Assembly (NCBI GenBank): GCA_949752745.1
Contig: OX457025.1
Coordinates: forward strand, 50,642,098-50,706,097
DNA length: 64,000 nt
Source: Protula sp. h YS-2021
Taxonomy: Eukaryota > Annelida > Polychaeta > Sabellida > Serpulidae
Direction of reading: 5' to 3'
This document shows positions 54,721-64,000 of this stretch, one piece after another. Position 1 is the first letter of the stretch; each line of letters begins with the position of its first letter. A model generated the notes under the pieces. That model saw nothing but the letters and a program-made list of their open reading frames with translations. It was not told the origin of the DNA and ran no database searches. Position numbers and translations under genes: made by a program.

Positions 54721-55500
54721 AAACCGAACAATACATCACGACACCTAAAAGACCAACGGTCTCCCCCTGCTTCATTGCCACGCTACCTGATTATCACAGA
54801 GGGCACGTTCAAGCTATCCCCCCTTTGGGGGACATTCTAGTCTAAATAACCACCCTACAGCAATGTAATCCTAAAAATAACATCTCCGTACATACCCCAG
54901 CTAAATGTTCTCCCATCAGCCTTAAATTTTTGCAGGGGAGTGATTACCCCCGTTGAACTAAGGGTTTTTTTACACAGATAAAGAACTTGTTGATGTACTA
55001 AAGGACCGGGGTGTGACAGCAGCGGGACCTTTGGGCCAACGAGCAAGATTTGCCTTTACCTTCTGCAAGCCTAGTTTGCCAAGAAACAAAAAAGTGAGAT
55101 ATTTAGGTCTATCAGTGAAAGTATATATCCCAAACCCTATTCGTTGTTTCCACTGCCAGAAATACGGGCATAACGAAGACAAATGCAGAAATCAAAAACC
55201 CATCTGCGCAAAATGCGGGGAGGAAGGGCATGAATATGGTTCATGTACCTCTTACAACGTCAAATGCATAAACTGCATTTGCAGTCACCCGGCTTCATCC
55301 AAGGATTGTCCCCGGTGGCATGCTGAAAAGAAAGTGCAACAGAAAAAAAACTGAAAAATTAGTGTCTTATTCCGAATCCTGAAAACTGGCTTCTGCCTTA
55401 CTTCCATCAAATACGAAAACATACGCCAGCTCAGTAAAGCCCAGGTTTCAGGATTCTTCCTGTCAAACTGACATCACATGTGTAATGAATCGAAATCCAT
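54720..55500 (+). pseudogene. LINE copy 2: ORF1 (RRM-like start and three CCHC knuckles), frameshifted
   Basis: Near 54760-54830 the frame reads SPPASLPRYLIITEGTFKLS. The main frame from about 54950 gives TDKELVDVLKDRGVTAAGPL, then PIRCFHCQKYGHNEDKCRNQ, CAKCGEEGHEYGSC and CINCICSHPASSKDC, three gag-type zinc knuckles as in I/Jockey ORF1. At 55350 an A-run (QQKKN) shifts the frame; the next frame contains KTYASSVKPRFQDSSCQTD. ORF1 proteins bind LINE RNA. The rest of ORF1 lies beyond an insertion, at 57186-57605. Confidence 0.85.
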
Positions 55501-56289
55501 AAATGATTCGGCCAATCCATTTTGTAGCGTTGTTTATTTTCTTCCAATTCTTAACGGCTAAACATGAACATGAACCAAACAGTAAAATAGCACAGGTACA
55601 AAATTATTGACTTTCCGCGGCCGATTGCCGAATGGCGCGAAAACCGCGGTTTATATACTCATGTGATTGCCAGTGAAAGCGCTTAACGTCGGCCCGAGGC
55701 CGACAAATTTTTGGCCGGGCCGACAAGTTTTAAAAGGCGGGCCGGTGAAATTTTGAGAAGATTTTATGGGACTCTGTTTCTACTAAATATAATCTTTTAA
55801 AATACCTTAGAGCATTGAATGAATTTTAGCAAATTAATTATTTTTTATGGATTACTTCAAACATCTCTACAGAAGATAATATTCATATATTAGACTATAT
55901 GCTGTATACATGCTATAAACATCAGCACCTAAAGCCTCCAAACAAAGTGCATATGTTACCCAGGAATTACCTTATGAATGTATGAATATTCAAATTAGAC
56001 AGGTGCGGAACGTGGGTTTCCCGACATTCTATATTAAGCCAAATCATTCGGTTATATTATTTGCGGAGGCCATCCTAACGGAGAACGGTGTCACAAGGGA
56101 ATCTGCTTTGGAACAATGGACCTACCTGAAAACGTCTCTGTACAATAAGTAAGTTTCATATGCATCTAATTATCTTTATAGTAATTTCAATTGAATTTGA
56201 TTACTCAGATGTGCAGATATATACATCTTTGAAAGCTTTCATTCTTTATTGTTTTATACATATTTTGCAGTCATGGTAACTGATTTACG

Positions 56290-56780
56290 TGACATATATT
56301 TTGAAACTGACTACACATTTTATCTATTTCAGTCACAAGCCTAGTGACATGACTTGGCAAGTTGTCAACCAGATCTACCGGGAAACTTGTCGAGACATTA
56401 TGGTCATTGTAGACCTGTTGCTAATGATTCCGGCTAGTTCAGCTCAGTGCGAACGCGGCTTCAGTGCTATGAAGGCTACAAAAACGGCTTATAGAAACCG
56501 GCTTGGTGAACAGAACATGAACGCCCTCCTTATGGTGAAACTGCATTCCCCCGAAATTTCATAGTTTGTACCAAGTGAAGCCATACACTTCTTGAATACA
56601 TCTGCCATGCGCGCTAGAAGGCCTTTAATTCACGATACCAAGTCAGATATTGCTCAAGCCGCTGCATCTGGTACCCCACATGAAGCAGAGAGGCAAAAAG
56701 AAATCGAGGTTGATGACGATTCCGAGTATGACTAGAGACTAGAGGAAGCTGCAGTGGGTCTGTCCTCGGATGAAGACTAA
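56290..56780 (+). pseudogene. hAT transposase C-terminus (dimerisation domain) with stops
   Basis: 56290-56564 reads DMTWQVVNQIYRETCRDIMV, LLLMIPASSAQCERGFSAMK, KTAYRNRLGEQNMNALLMVK and LHSPEIS, the hAT C-terminal dimerisation domain. An in-frame TAG follows, and then RARRPLIHDTKSDIAQAAAS and an acidic tail, as in copy 2 at 52679. Relative to that copy, the acidic region has an internal deletion, which creates another stop near 56732. The DDE core is absent. Confidence 0.85.
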
Positions 56781-56913
56781 ACCGCTAGATTTACTCCTAC
56801 AGTAGATCAGATAACTTTAGATGACACCATGAATTGAAATATTTTGCAAACCTGTCAAAGTCAGCGATAAAACGAATAAAACATAAAGTGACAAACTGCT
56901 TATTCGTTTTCAT

Positions 56914-56919
<6 letters not shown>

Positions 56920-56990
<71 letters not shown>
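56920..56990. repeat. (TA)n microsatellite
   Basis: About 70 bp of TA dinucleotides in hAT copy 1. The homologous position in copy 2 (53028-53049) has a much shorter run. Confidence 0.95.
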
Positions 56991-56995
<5 letters not shown>

Positions 56996-57185
56996 GGGCC
57001 GACAAGTTTTCCGTCGGGCCGGTAACTTTTTAAGGTTGCCGACACGATTTTGACCTTAAGCGCTAACACTGGTGATTGCTAAGCACGGACGAGTGAACAC
57101 AACACGACAAGTCATTCAATTACAAAACGCAGGTGTGTGTAGGGGCATGGGGGACGAGGATAATGTTCACCCCGTGACAAACATA

Positions 57186-57605
57186 CTGAACTGAATTCAA
57201 GCAGTGACATTTCTTACAACATGGATTACGGAACAAAAGATTTCTTTGCCACCAAAGCAGCAGCGGCCTTCCAGAGAAACGAAAGAAACTAAAACTCAAA
57301 CAGACTCCAGTCTTTGTGAGTTTTCACCAAGTACTTCTCCTGAGGTGTCAGGGAAGAGAGGCGGATCTTGTACTCCAAGCTCCAAATCCTCTCCGCTGGA
57401 CCGCGAAAGAAAGACTCAAAGAGTTCAACTCGCCAAACAGAGGTTGCGCACAAACTTGGCGGAGGAAATGAGTAGGAATAGATATTCCTTACTTATGGAT
57501 GCTGGCGATGGGAGACCTGCACGCAGAACCTCAGCTAAGCTACCCCGCCCGAATAAAAAGCCTTCAAAAGTAACGATTAACAGAAATCGAGGTCTTATCA
57601 AATAA
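57186..57605 (+). pseudogene. LINE copy 2: ORF1 C-terminal part
   Basis: The frame reads FLTTWITEQKISLPPKQQRP, SRETKETKTQTDSSL, a serine-rich stretch, then KTQRVQLAKQRLRTNLAEEM and KLPRPNKKPSKVTINRNRG, ending TAA at 57603-57605. The basic C-terminus and its position directly before the ORF2 endonuclease identify it as the end of I-clade ORF1. It was separated from the zinc-knuckle part by the LTR/hAT insertion. Confidence 0.75.
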
Positions 57606-57607
57606 CG

Positions 57608-58362
57608 ATGACAATAATTCACTGGAATATCAGAGGTTTTTGGACCATCTACCATGGATTGTTAACACTCATTCATTTAAATGATCCGGCAGTATTTTGT
57701 CTTCAGGAAATATTCAGCAAAAACGACAATCCACCAAAATTTAGAGGAGACACTTCATACAACAAACCTTCATGATGCCAGAGCGACGTTGGAATCACTA
57801 TGTTTGCTCGAAGTGGTCTTCTACAAAGCGATATTAAACTAATACGCCTTTCCAGACCCAGGCGGTTCGCATCACGCTTGGCAAAACTTTCACAATTTTT
57901 ATTGTCTATTTTCCACCACATTTAAGACCGGAAGAGTTAAATAACCTAATAAATCACTTTCCTAAACCAATCATATTCGGGGGTGACTTTAATGCTCACA
58001 GTACGTTATGGGGCAATACTTGCGTTGATTTGAAGGGAAACTTGGTAGAAAACCTCCTTAATCATCATAATCTAATCGTTTTGAACGATAAGTCGTAAAC
58101 CTCCATTGACCTTACTATAGCATCTGCTAATTTATACCTTGATTTTAATTGGAATGTTCTGGGCGACCTGCACGGCAGTGACCACTTTCCTATTTTATTG
58201 TCCAAACCATACCACGAAGAAAGAACTCCAAAATGGAAATTCCAGAAAGCAGACTGGTGACAATTCCAAGAATTATGTCATCAAAAGCATCAAAAGGGAA
58301 CATTTTACTGATGATAACGACGACCATATTTCATTATTTACCTTCCTTCTCCATGGAGTGTG
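57608..58362 (+). pseudogene. LINE copy 2: ORF2 apurinic-type endonuclease, with stops
   Basis: The ATG at 57608 follows the ORF1 stop by 2 bp. Pieces read IIHWNIRGFW (normally WN.RG), DPAVFCLQEIF, then in other frames GGDFNAHSTLWGN, DKS-stop-TSIDLTIASANL and LGDLHGSDHFPILL, in the order of APE-type LINE endonucleases. FNAH and SDHFPI carry catalytic residues. Stops and frame changes are scattered. The sequence then runs KWKFQKADW..FTFLLHGV into the insertion at 58364. Confidence 0.85.
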
Positions 58363-58931
58363 CAGTGTTGCCACATCATCCTTTTTTAAAAGGATTATCC
58401 TTTTTTTTTTCAAAAAAAGCCCGATTTTATCCTTTTTTTATCCTTAAATACTTTTTTGATACTTTTTTAAAATTTTCATCCTTTTTTATACTTTTTTTTC
58501 GCTTTTCATCCTTTTTTTTTTTATTTTGATACTTTTTTTTTTCATTTTCTTTTTTCGTTCAAAATATCATTTTTTCCTAATTAGTTATATGTTTCTTTTT
58601 CTGCTATAATTTTTTCTCACCCTAGTCATAACCCATGATTAGGCCATAATATTAACCGCTCTTACACTGTATGTGTATTTAATTTCCAACTTTTTTGCAG
58701 CGTCTATTGCTAAAATCAATACATCTGTAGAGAAAGGGTATTTTTTTCATGGAATTGAAACATATATTCTGTAAACGTATTCAATGTCTTATCACACTGT
58801 AAAATATCCATTATTCTAAATTATGTTGAGTAGTCTTTATTTCTTGAATGATTTTCAGTAACTTCATTCTGTAAGTTTGAGTTGCATGTCCCTAGGAACC
58901 ATCGATAAAGTACGTACGCACCTTTTTTTTT

Positions 58932-61585
58932 TAGACCAGCCGACCATATCGGGCTGGTCTTATCACATCATTAGAGGGGTATCCGTCGTCTGTATGTGCG
59001 TGTGTAAACTTTTACTTAAATTAAAATGCTGCTACTCCCTCAGTTTTGATCGGATTCCTCTCAAATTTTAAACGAATGTTCTCCAGATAGGCCTGTCTTT
59101 AAAAAAATCTTTTTTGGCGATCCGCCAAAAATTGGCTAAATGGGGGGCATTTAAAATTTTTCGGTTGCCAATTTCAGGCTTGCCGGATCGTACTTTTTTA
59201 AAAGATTTAGTCTTTATTTTCGCATCGTTCTTTTTTTTTTTTGCCTCAAAACGTACTTCTTTCCACAAGCGTTCTTTATTGTTTTTTTTTCAGCCCCAGC
59301 TTTTTTCAGAAGCAGGAATATAACAGTTGTTGAAAGTATGTGCGAAAAAACGCTTTTAAGTTGAAAAATCGTATATTCTCCCAGGATTTTAGCCTAAATG
59401 TCTTGAAATTTTGGTGGAAGGTAGGGCGCTTAAGTTTCCACCTGGCTATTGCTTTCTTGGCAATTTGCCAAAATTGGCGAAAATATTAGCTGAAAACCAG
59501 ATCCTTTCCGTAAAGTTTGAACTACTTCTGGGAAATTAATCTTACTGTTTTCAAATTTTAAGTGAAGATGGCAGGCTTTACTACTACCTAGCTATTACTT
59601 TTTTTTGGTGATTGGCCAACGGGGTAAAATTTTCAATAAAATCTTAATCTTGGTGATTGGCCAGCTGGCGAAACTTTTCAGTAAAATCTTAAATTAAAGT
59701 GAAGGTAGGAAGAGTTACCACCTACCTGGCTGTAACTTTTTTGGCGATTCGCCAAAAATTATCGAAACTATTGCTGAAAAACTTTTTTCGTAACGTCTCA
59801 ACTATTTCCAGGAAAGCAATCTGTCTTGAAATTTTAAGTGAAGCTACCAGGCGTTACTGCTTACCTAGCTATTACTTTTTTGGTGAGTGGTCAAAAACTG
59901 ATGCAGATTTTGGCGAAAAACAAAAAAAAAATTACCTTAAAAACTTTACTAGCTGCTGGAAAATAGTCGTACTGTGTTGACATTTAGTGAAGGTAGCCGG
60001 AGGTACTACCTACCTGGCTATTACTTTTTTGGTGATTGACCAAACATTGGCTAAGCTTGTGGCGAAAGGCAAACAAAAAAACAAAAACGAAAAAAAAACA
60101 TTTAGTAAAATCTTAACTAACTGCTGGAAAATAGTCTTGTGGAATTTAAAGTGAAGGTAGCAGGAGTTACCCGCTACCTGGCTGTAACTTTTTTTGGCGA
60201 TTCGCCAAATATTAGCGAAAATATTGGCTTAGCAACGTTTTTTCGTAAAATCTTGACTATGTCAAGGAAAGTTACGTTACTGTCTTGAAATTTTAAGTAA
60301 CGGCAGTAATCAATATTACCTAACTGGCTATGAATTTTAGTGGTTGGCAAAAAGCGGCGATTTTTTGGCGAAAAACCAAAGACATTTCAGTAAAATCTTT
60401 ACGAACCCCGGGAAAATAGCCTCATTGCATTGTAATTTTATGTAAAAGTAGCATAAAGTACTGCCTAACTGGCTATTACTGTCTTCCAATTTTAGATAAA
60501 GATAGCCATCATTGGTACTTACCTGGCTATTACTTTTTTTTCGTAATTTGGAAAAATTGGCGCAAATATTGACAAAAACTGAAACTCATACTACAGAAGT
60601 GGCCGTGTTGTCAAAGACTAAACTATTAGTATAAAGTATTTGGTACTGTCTTGAAATTTTGTTAAAGATAGTGGTCATTGGTACTTGCTTGGTTATTGTT
60701 TTTGCATTATTCGGGAAAAATGGCGGAAATATTGGTGAAAAACCAATTCTTACTAAAATCGTTAATGATACCTTCTTAAAATTTAGAATTATCGGAGCGG
60801 AAATTAGTACCTATGTGGTTTTTTAACCCAGCCGACTTTGTCGAACTGTTAGTCGTATCCCCATAGGGGTGAATCTATGTTAAACTTTTTTCTTTAAAAT
60901 GCTACTCCTCCTACAGTTTTGCTCCAATCGGTTTGATATTATGCAGGAATCTTCACTGGGTGGTCCCCCACCTGGCTATTACTTTTTTTGACGATTGACG
61001 GAAAACTGACAAAATGGCGGCACTTTTTCTGTCCGTTTTGAGCCATTTTTAAAATGCTACTTCAGTTTTACTACAGTTTTACTCCAGTCGTTTAGATGTT
61101 ACGAAGGGATGTTCCCCAGGGGTTCGCCTACCAGGCTATTATTTTTTTTTCGCGGTTGGCCAAATACTGCCGAAATGGCGGAACTTTGAAGTTTGGCAAA
61201 AACTGGAATAAATGGTAGTAAATAACTGAATTGTCAAACTATTCCAGTTATAAAATTTTAATCAAAAGTTTCTTAGGTGCTTCTCCACCTGGTCTTTGCT
61301 TTTTTGGCAAATGACAAAAAAAAAAAAAAAAAGAAATGGTGAAATACAAAATTTTTTGTAAAATTATGTAACTGTCGGTAAATACGTGAATCGTCAAAAC
61401 CCAACCTCTCCAACATCCCTTTTCGGACAGTTTCCTCCTGGGGAAACACGTTTTTGTGTATTAATATTATGAAAAAGTTCAGAAACAAAGTTCTTCATTT
61501 TTTGGCCTAACGGTATTCGTTTCAGAGTTTTTCTCTCTTTCCTTATTTGGTAACTCGGCTGGGTCATGTCCTTGGACATGCTTGT
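58932..61585 (+). mobile_element. Array element C
   Basis: The 5' hairpin TTAGACCAGCCGACCATATC-GGGCTGGTCT and GTATCCGTCGTCTGTATG match element B. It ends CTCGGCTGGGTCATGTCCTT-GGACATG-CTTGT. In between are one 156-bp-type monomer (59030-59170), T-rich sequence, and a 150-bp array. A second hairpin (60830) and a second terminus (62073) suggest another, overlapping or nested copy. Confidence 0.6.
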
Positions 61586-61900
61586 TTTTTGGTGATTCGC
61601 CAAAAATATTATTGAAAACGCAGTTCACCCAGGGTATTTGGCCTTGATCTGTTGAAATTCTGATCAAAGGTACCAGGCTTTGGTACCCACCTGACTATTA
61701 CGTTTATTCATGGTTCGGATAAAATTGGTGGAAATATTAACCAAAAACAATGTTCATGACAACGTATCTCCTCGTAAAATTTAAATGGAAACGTCCTAAA
61801 ATTTTGATGGATATAGTGGTATATATGTCTACCTGGCTATTACTTTTCTTGTTCGACGATTCGAAAAAAAAATTGACCGAAACACGTGGCTATTACTTTT
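59390..61900 (+). repeat. Tandem array of about 150-bp repeats, diverged
   Basis: ACTGTCTTGAAATTTTAAGT, GAAGGTAGCAGGCGTTACTA, CCTACCTGGCTATTACTTTT, TTGGCGATTCGCCAAAAATT and CAGTAAAATCTTAACTA recur, with CTGGCTATTAC-like sites near 59446, 59590, 59726, 59866, 60018, 60176, 60322, 60468, 60526, 60965, 61134 and 61833. The GGCGATYCGCCAAAAATTGG part is shared with the 156-bp array. Confidence 0.75.
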
Positions 61901-62073
61901 TTTTGTTATTTCGCCAAGAATTGGCGGATATATTGTCGATAAACCGTTTTTGTATAAAAATTTTAATGACGCCAGCTTTTCTGTCTTGAAATTTGGGTTA
62001 CGGGTTATACTTATATGTCATAATTGTGACATCAGCATTCGTGGACTGGGACATTGTCAATGGACAATCCTGT
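60826..62073 (+). mobile_element. Second, overlapping array-element copy
   Basis: Starts AACCCAGCCGACTTTGTCGA (degenerate hairpin) and contains monomer-like TGCTACTCCTCCTACAGTTT and TGTTCCCCAGGGGTTCGCC. Terminus GGGACATTGTCAATGGACAA-TCCTGT. The order relative to element C is unresolved. Confidence 0.4.
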
Positions 62074-62349
62074 TTTTGGTTTCTTTCAATTTATTTAAAA
62101 TAATACAATATAATAATTTAAGGTAATTGCTGTACTATGCGCGTGCAACGGTTCCACAATCTCGTAAATTGTAATGGATAGGAAAATAGGTTTTTCATTT
62201 ATTTCCTTCACTTAAAGTTTAGTTTCAATTAGTTTTACAGTATTTAACTATTTTATTCATTTGTTTACTCTAAAACTTTTAAGATATGCTTTCGTTTTAT
62301 TTTTTATTGGCTTTTTATACAGTTAAACAAAATAAAAATAAATTTTGCC

Positions 62350-62384
<35 letters not shown>

Positions 62385-63109
62385 AGGCGTTCTTTTTTTA
62401 ATCTTTTATTTTTTTTAATTGAGTCTTTTTTCATACCTTTGCGTTCTTTATTTTTTGTCCACCCGCCGGTAACCCTGCGTCCACTTTTGCAACAAATTAA
62501 AATTCGGCGGGTTAAGTTAAAACAAGTGTGTACAGTATTTCAGAAAGTGGTAGCCCACTTTAAAACTTTAATGTACAGGGGTTGGGAATAATTTCTCAAC
62601 CTCACCCGCTTATACACGAATATGCGCCATGCCTGAAGAAGCACTTACCACTTTACCAACAAAGTTTGTTTACCTCCCCCTCCCCCACCCCCCAGTTGTC
62701 AACAGATTTAAATTAACAGTGTTGTTTACGTTCTTGTTCTATTTTGGGCGACTTATTACTGAGATGTGAGTCAGCAGAGTTGTTGCTAATTACAGATGTG
62801 TAGGATTCTACGCCGGACCCCACCTCCTAAAAAACTCCGTCGCCTGTTGAAATACGTTCATCTATTATTATTATTATTGCCGTTGACAGCTGTTCTTGTT
62901 TATTCAAGCCAAACGCATACTATTTCTGGGGCTTTTTTTTAGGAAACTTTTTGTCTTTATATTTTTTATTTTCAACATTTTTGGCGTACTTTTATTGATC
63001 TTTTTTCTCAAGCGTTCTTTTTTGTACTTTTTTTGTCATCAAGCGCTCTTTTTTTTAGCAGTTTGCGTTCGTTTTTTTTTAAAAAAAAACAACCTCCGGC
63101 AAACCTGCA
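62074..63109. other. T-rich sequence inside the hAT-type insertion
   Basis: Long T-run at 62350-62383 and repeated GCGTTCTTTTTT blocks (62387, 62451, 63012, 63036). The + frames here are poly-Phe/Leu by-products. A (TTA)n run lies at 62864-62877. Confidence 0.55.
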
Positions 63110-63330
63110 ATTTTCAAAATGGTTCTTCTCCCACAATTTTGATCGGATTCCTTTCCAATTTTGAACATTTATTCTCTAGGTAGGCCTGTCTTGAAAAAAA
63201 AATTTTTTTTGGCGATCCGCTAAAAATTTGGCTAAATGGGGGGGCATTTAAAAATATTTAGTACCAATTTTCAAAACTCTTCTTGTGGTACAATTTGACC
63301 GGATTCCTTTATAAATTTGTAAAGTACAAT
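63110..63330 (+). repeat. One and a half 156-bp-type monomers
   Basis: TTCTTCTCCCACAATTTTGA, TCGGATTCCTTTCCAATTTT, TTCTCTAGGTAGGCCTGTCT and TTTGGCGATCCGC, then a partial second copy. Confidence 0.75.
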
Positions 63331-63664
63331 CAGGTATGCAAATATTTTTTAATCGCCGTGAAAACGAGTCTTATAAATTCAGGGTTCGCGTTGGAGGGGT
63401 TTTTGTCCACTTTTTGGGCATTTTTACGAAATGAGTGACTTTTTCGGAACCCACCGAGTTTTTCTGGACCTAACTGAGTCACACTTTCCCTTTTTGACTC
63501 ACTTTCCGGAGAACCCAGCGCGAACTTTGAAATTACAAAAAAATGATACAATATGATTAACATTAATGTTTTCTCGATCTTCAGCAAAATATGAATTATC
63601 CTTTTTTTCATACTTTTTTTTCTCAAATTTATCCTTTTTTTCTTGACGACTCCGTGGCAACACT

Positions 63665-64000
63665 GAGTGTGTGAAACATCAATCCCAAGGACATCGGGAT
63701 CCCGCAAGAAACCGCATAAACCGTGGTTTAATGACGCTTGTAAACAATCCATAGCACTTCGTAAACAAGCTCTTAAGTTTTCAAATCATCCAGACCTTAC
63801 AAGGAAAATAGAGTATCAAAGGGCGAAGGAAGTTGTGTGTAAAACAGTTTTTAAAATCAAACAAGAGTCCTGGCAAGAATATGTTTCTCAACTCTGGGAC
63901 ATGGTCATAAAAATATCCGCGAAGAACATTTTTAACACAGTAAGCCATCTAGAAGTTAACAATAATATGATCATCGACCCGATGGACATTTTAGATACCC
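63665..64000 (+). pseudogene. LINE copy 2: ORF2 between endonuclease and RT (continues beyond window)
   Basis: In frame after the target duplication: SIPRTSGSRKKPHKPWFNDA, CKQSIALRKQALKFS, KIEYQRAKEVVCKTVFKIKQ and ESWQEYVSQLW. This is the standard I-clade linker (PWFND.CK.A...RK.AL; ESW..Y). It is open to the window end, so this copy kept its RT further on or was broken later. Confidence 0.85.

Larger units (their letters stand above)
55671..57071 (+). mobile_element. hAT element copy 1 with 8-bp target duplication GTGATTGC
   Basis: Ends CAGTGAAAGCGCTTAACGTC and TTAAGCGCTAACACTG are inverted repeats. GTGATTGC flanks both sides (55663-55670, 57072-57079). Subterminal GGGCCGACAAGTTTT repeats lie at both ends. 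It carries the end of a transposase gene and an (AT)n tract. It is a non-autonomous deletion derivative of an autonomous hAT. Confidence 0.9.
55525..57179 (-). mobile_element. Probable solo LTR interrupting LINE ORF1, itself split by hAT
   Basis: On the minus strand it begins TGTCACGGGGTGAACATTAT and ends AAATAAACAACGCTACA (TG..CA). It has a TATA box (GAGTATATAAACC, about 55650-55662) about 120 bp before an AATAAA signal. Without the 1,401-bp hAT it would be about 250 bp. No matching target duplication was seen (CATTT / AACAT), so the limits are tentative. Confidence 0.45.
58364..63664. mobile_element. hAT-type insertion of about 5.3 kb splitting LINE ORF2, loaded with nested arrays
   Basis: The left end AGTGTTGCCACATCATCC and right end GACTCCGTGGCAACACT are inverted (CAGTGTTGCCA is a common hAT terminus). 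Flanks GAGTGTGC (58356-58363) and GAGTGTGT (63665-63672) form an 8-bp duplication with one change. Keeping a single flank copy restores the LINE ORF2 reading frame across the gap. Both subterminal parts are T-rich (ATCCTTTTTT, ATACTTTTTTT). No transposase was recognised; the interior is array elements. Confidence 0.75.
48169..64000 (+). other. TTLL12: TTLL12 intron, 5' part (continues beyond window)
   Basis: Starts with donor-like GTGTGTATG. No further TTLL12 coding block was found. It is filled with pogo, LINE, LTR, hAT and array elements. Confidence 0.7.

Noticed and set aside
56797..57069. Frames with long Ile-Tyr repeats here and at 45358-45645 and 27169-27360
   Set aside because: Translations of (TA)n microsatellites.
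62286..63183. Phe/Leu-rich frames that could be read as membrane proteins
   Set aside because: They come from T-runs and T-rich transposon filler; no coding signature.
1..64000. tRNA, rRNA or other structured RNA genes
   Set aside because: I scanned for cloverleaf-like and conserved rRNA words and recognised none; a covariance search would be needed to exclude decayed copies.

Overview
This is AT-rich metazoan DNA. It holds part of one host gene whose introns are packed with nested transposable elements and tandem repeats. The gene is on the + strand and looks like TTLL12 (tubulin-tyrosine-ligase-like 12). Three consecutive exons can be read: 16929-17110, 47180-47344 and 48132-48168. Their splice sites are canonical and their phases agree. 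The intron between the first two is about 30 kb; the introns before and after run off the window. The repeat families resemble ones I remember from molluscs (I-clade LINE with RNase H, env-bearing Gypsy, BEL/Pao, hAT, pogo-like MITEs, Helitron2/pearl-like elements carrying tandem arrays, GTTAAACACCAAACAAAC-tailed repeats). A mollusc or other lophotrochozoan is therefore my best guess, but it is an inference.

Layout. 1-16.9 kb (upstream intron): hAT-like and THAP-like coding remnants, a pogo-like MITE, two LINE 3' fragments, and two large tandem-array elements. The first (7.6-9.6 kb) carries a 156-bp array followed by a 51-bp minisatellite. The second (11.4-15.2 kb) is a long 156-bp array with a higher-order repeat of about 1.09 kb. 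16.9-17.1 kb: TTLL12 exon. 17.1-47.2 kb (giant intron): a BEL/Pao element on the minus strand (21.2-28.9 kb) is split by a 1.87-kb hAT element that itself contains a 1.2-kb long-TIR element. A minus-strand Gypsy element with an env-like gene (31.4-39.9 kb) is split by a six-copy 169-bp array. A second BEL LTR at 40.5-41.8 kb holds a MITE, and a second 150-bp plus 51-bp composite element lies at 41.8-44.4 kb. 47.2-48.2 kb: two TTLL12 exons; the first runs directly into a 39-bp tandem repeat that reproduces the exon end and splice donor. 48.2-64 kb (next intron): pogo/Tigger-like remnants, then two 5' portions of an I-clade LINE. The second LINE copy is split by a solo LTR carrying a hAT element, and again by a 5.3-kb hAT-type insertion filled with tandem arrays.

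How the parts relate. Nearly every coding sequence except the TTLL12 exons is a decayed transposon gene with stops, frameshifts or insertions. The clearest insertion order comes from target-site duplications: GTAGATAT for hAT into BEL gag, GTGATTGC for hAT into the solo LTR, and GAGTGTGY for a hAT-type element into LINE ORF2. The least ordinary signals are the splice-donor minisatellite, the higher-order repeat array, the family of array-carrying elements sharing terminal hairpins and a CT(T/A)GT 3' end, and the recurring TGACGTCATTACGTAA motif in intronic arrays.
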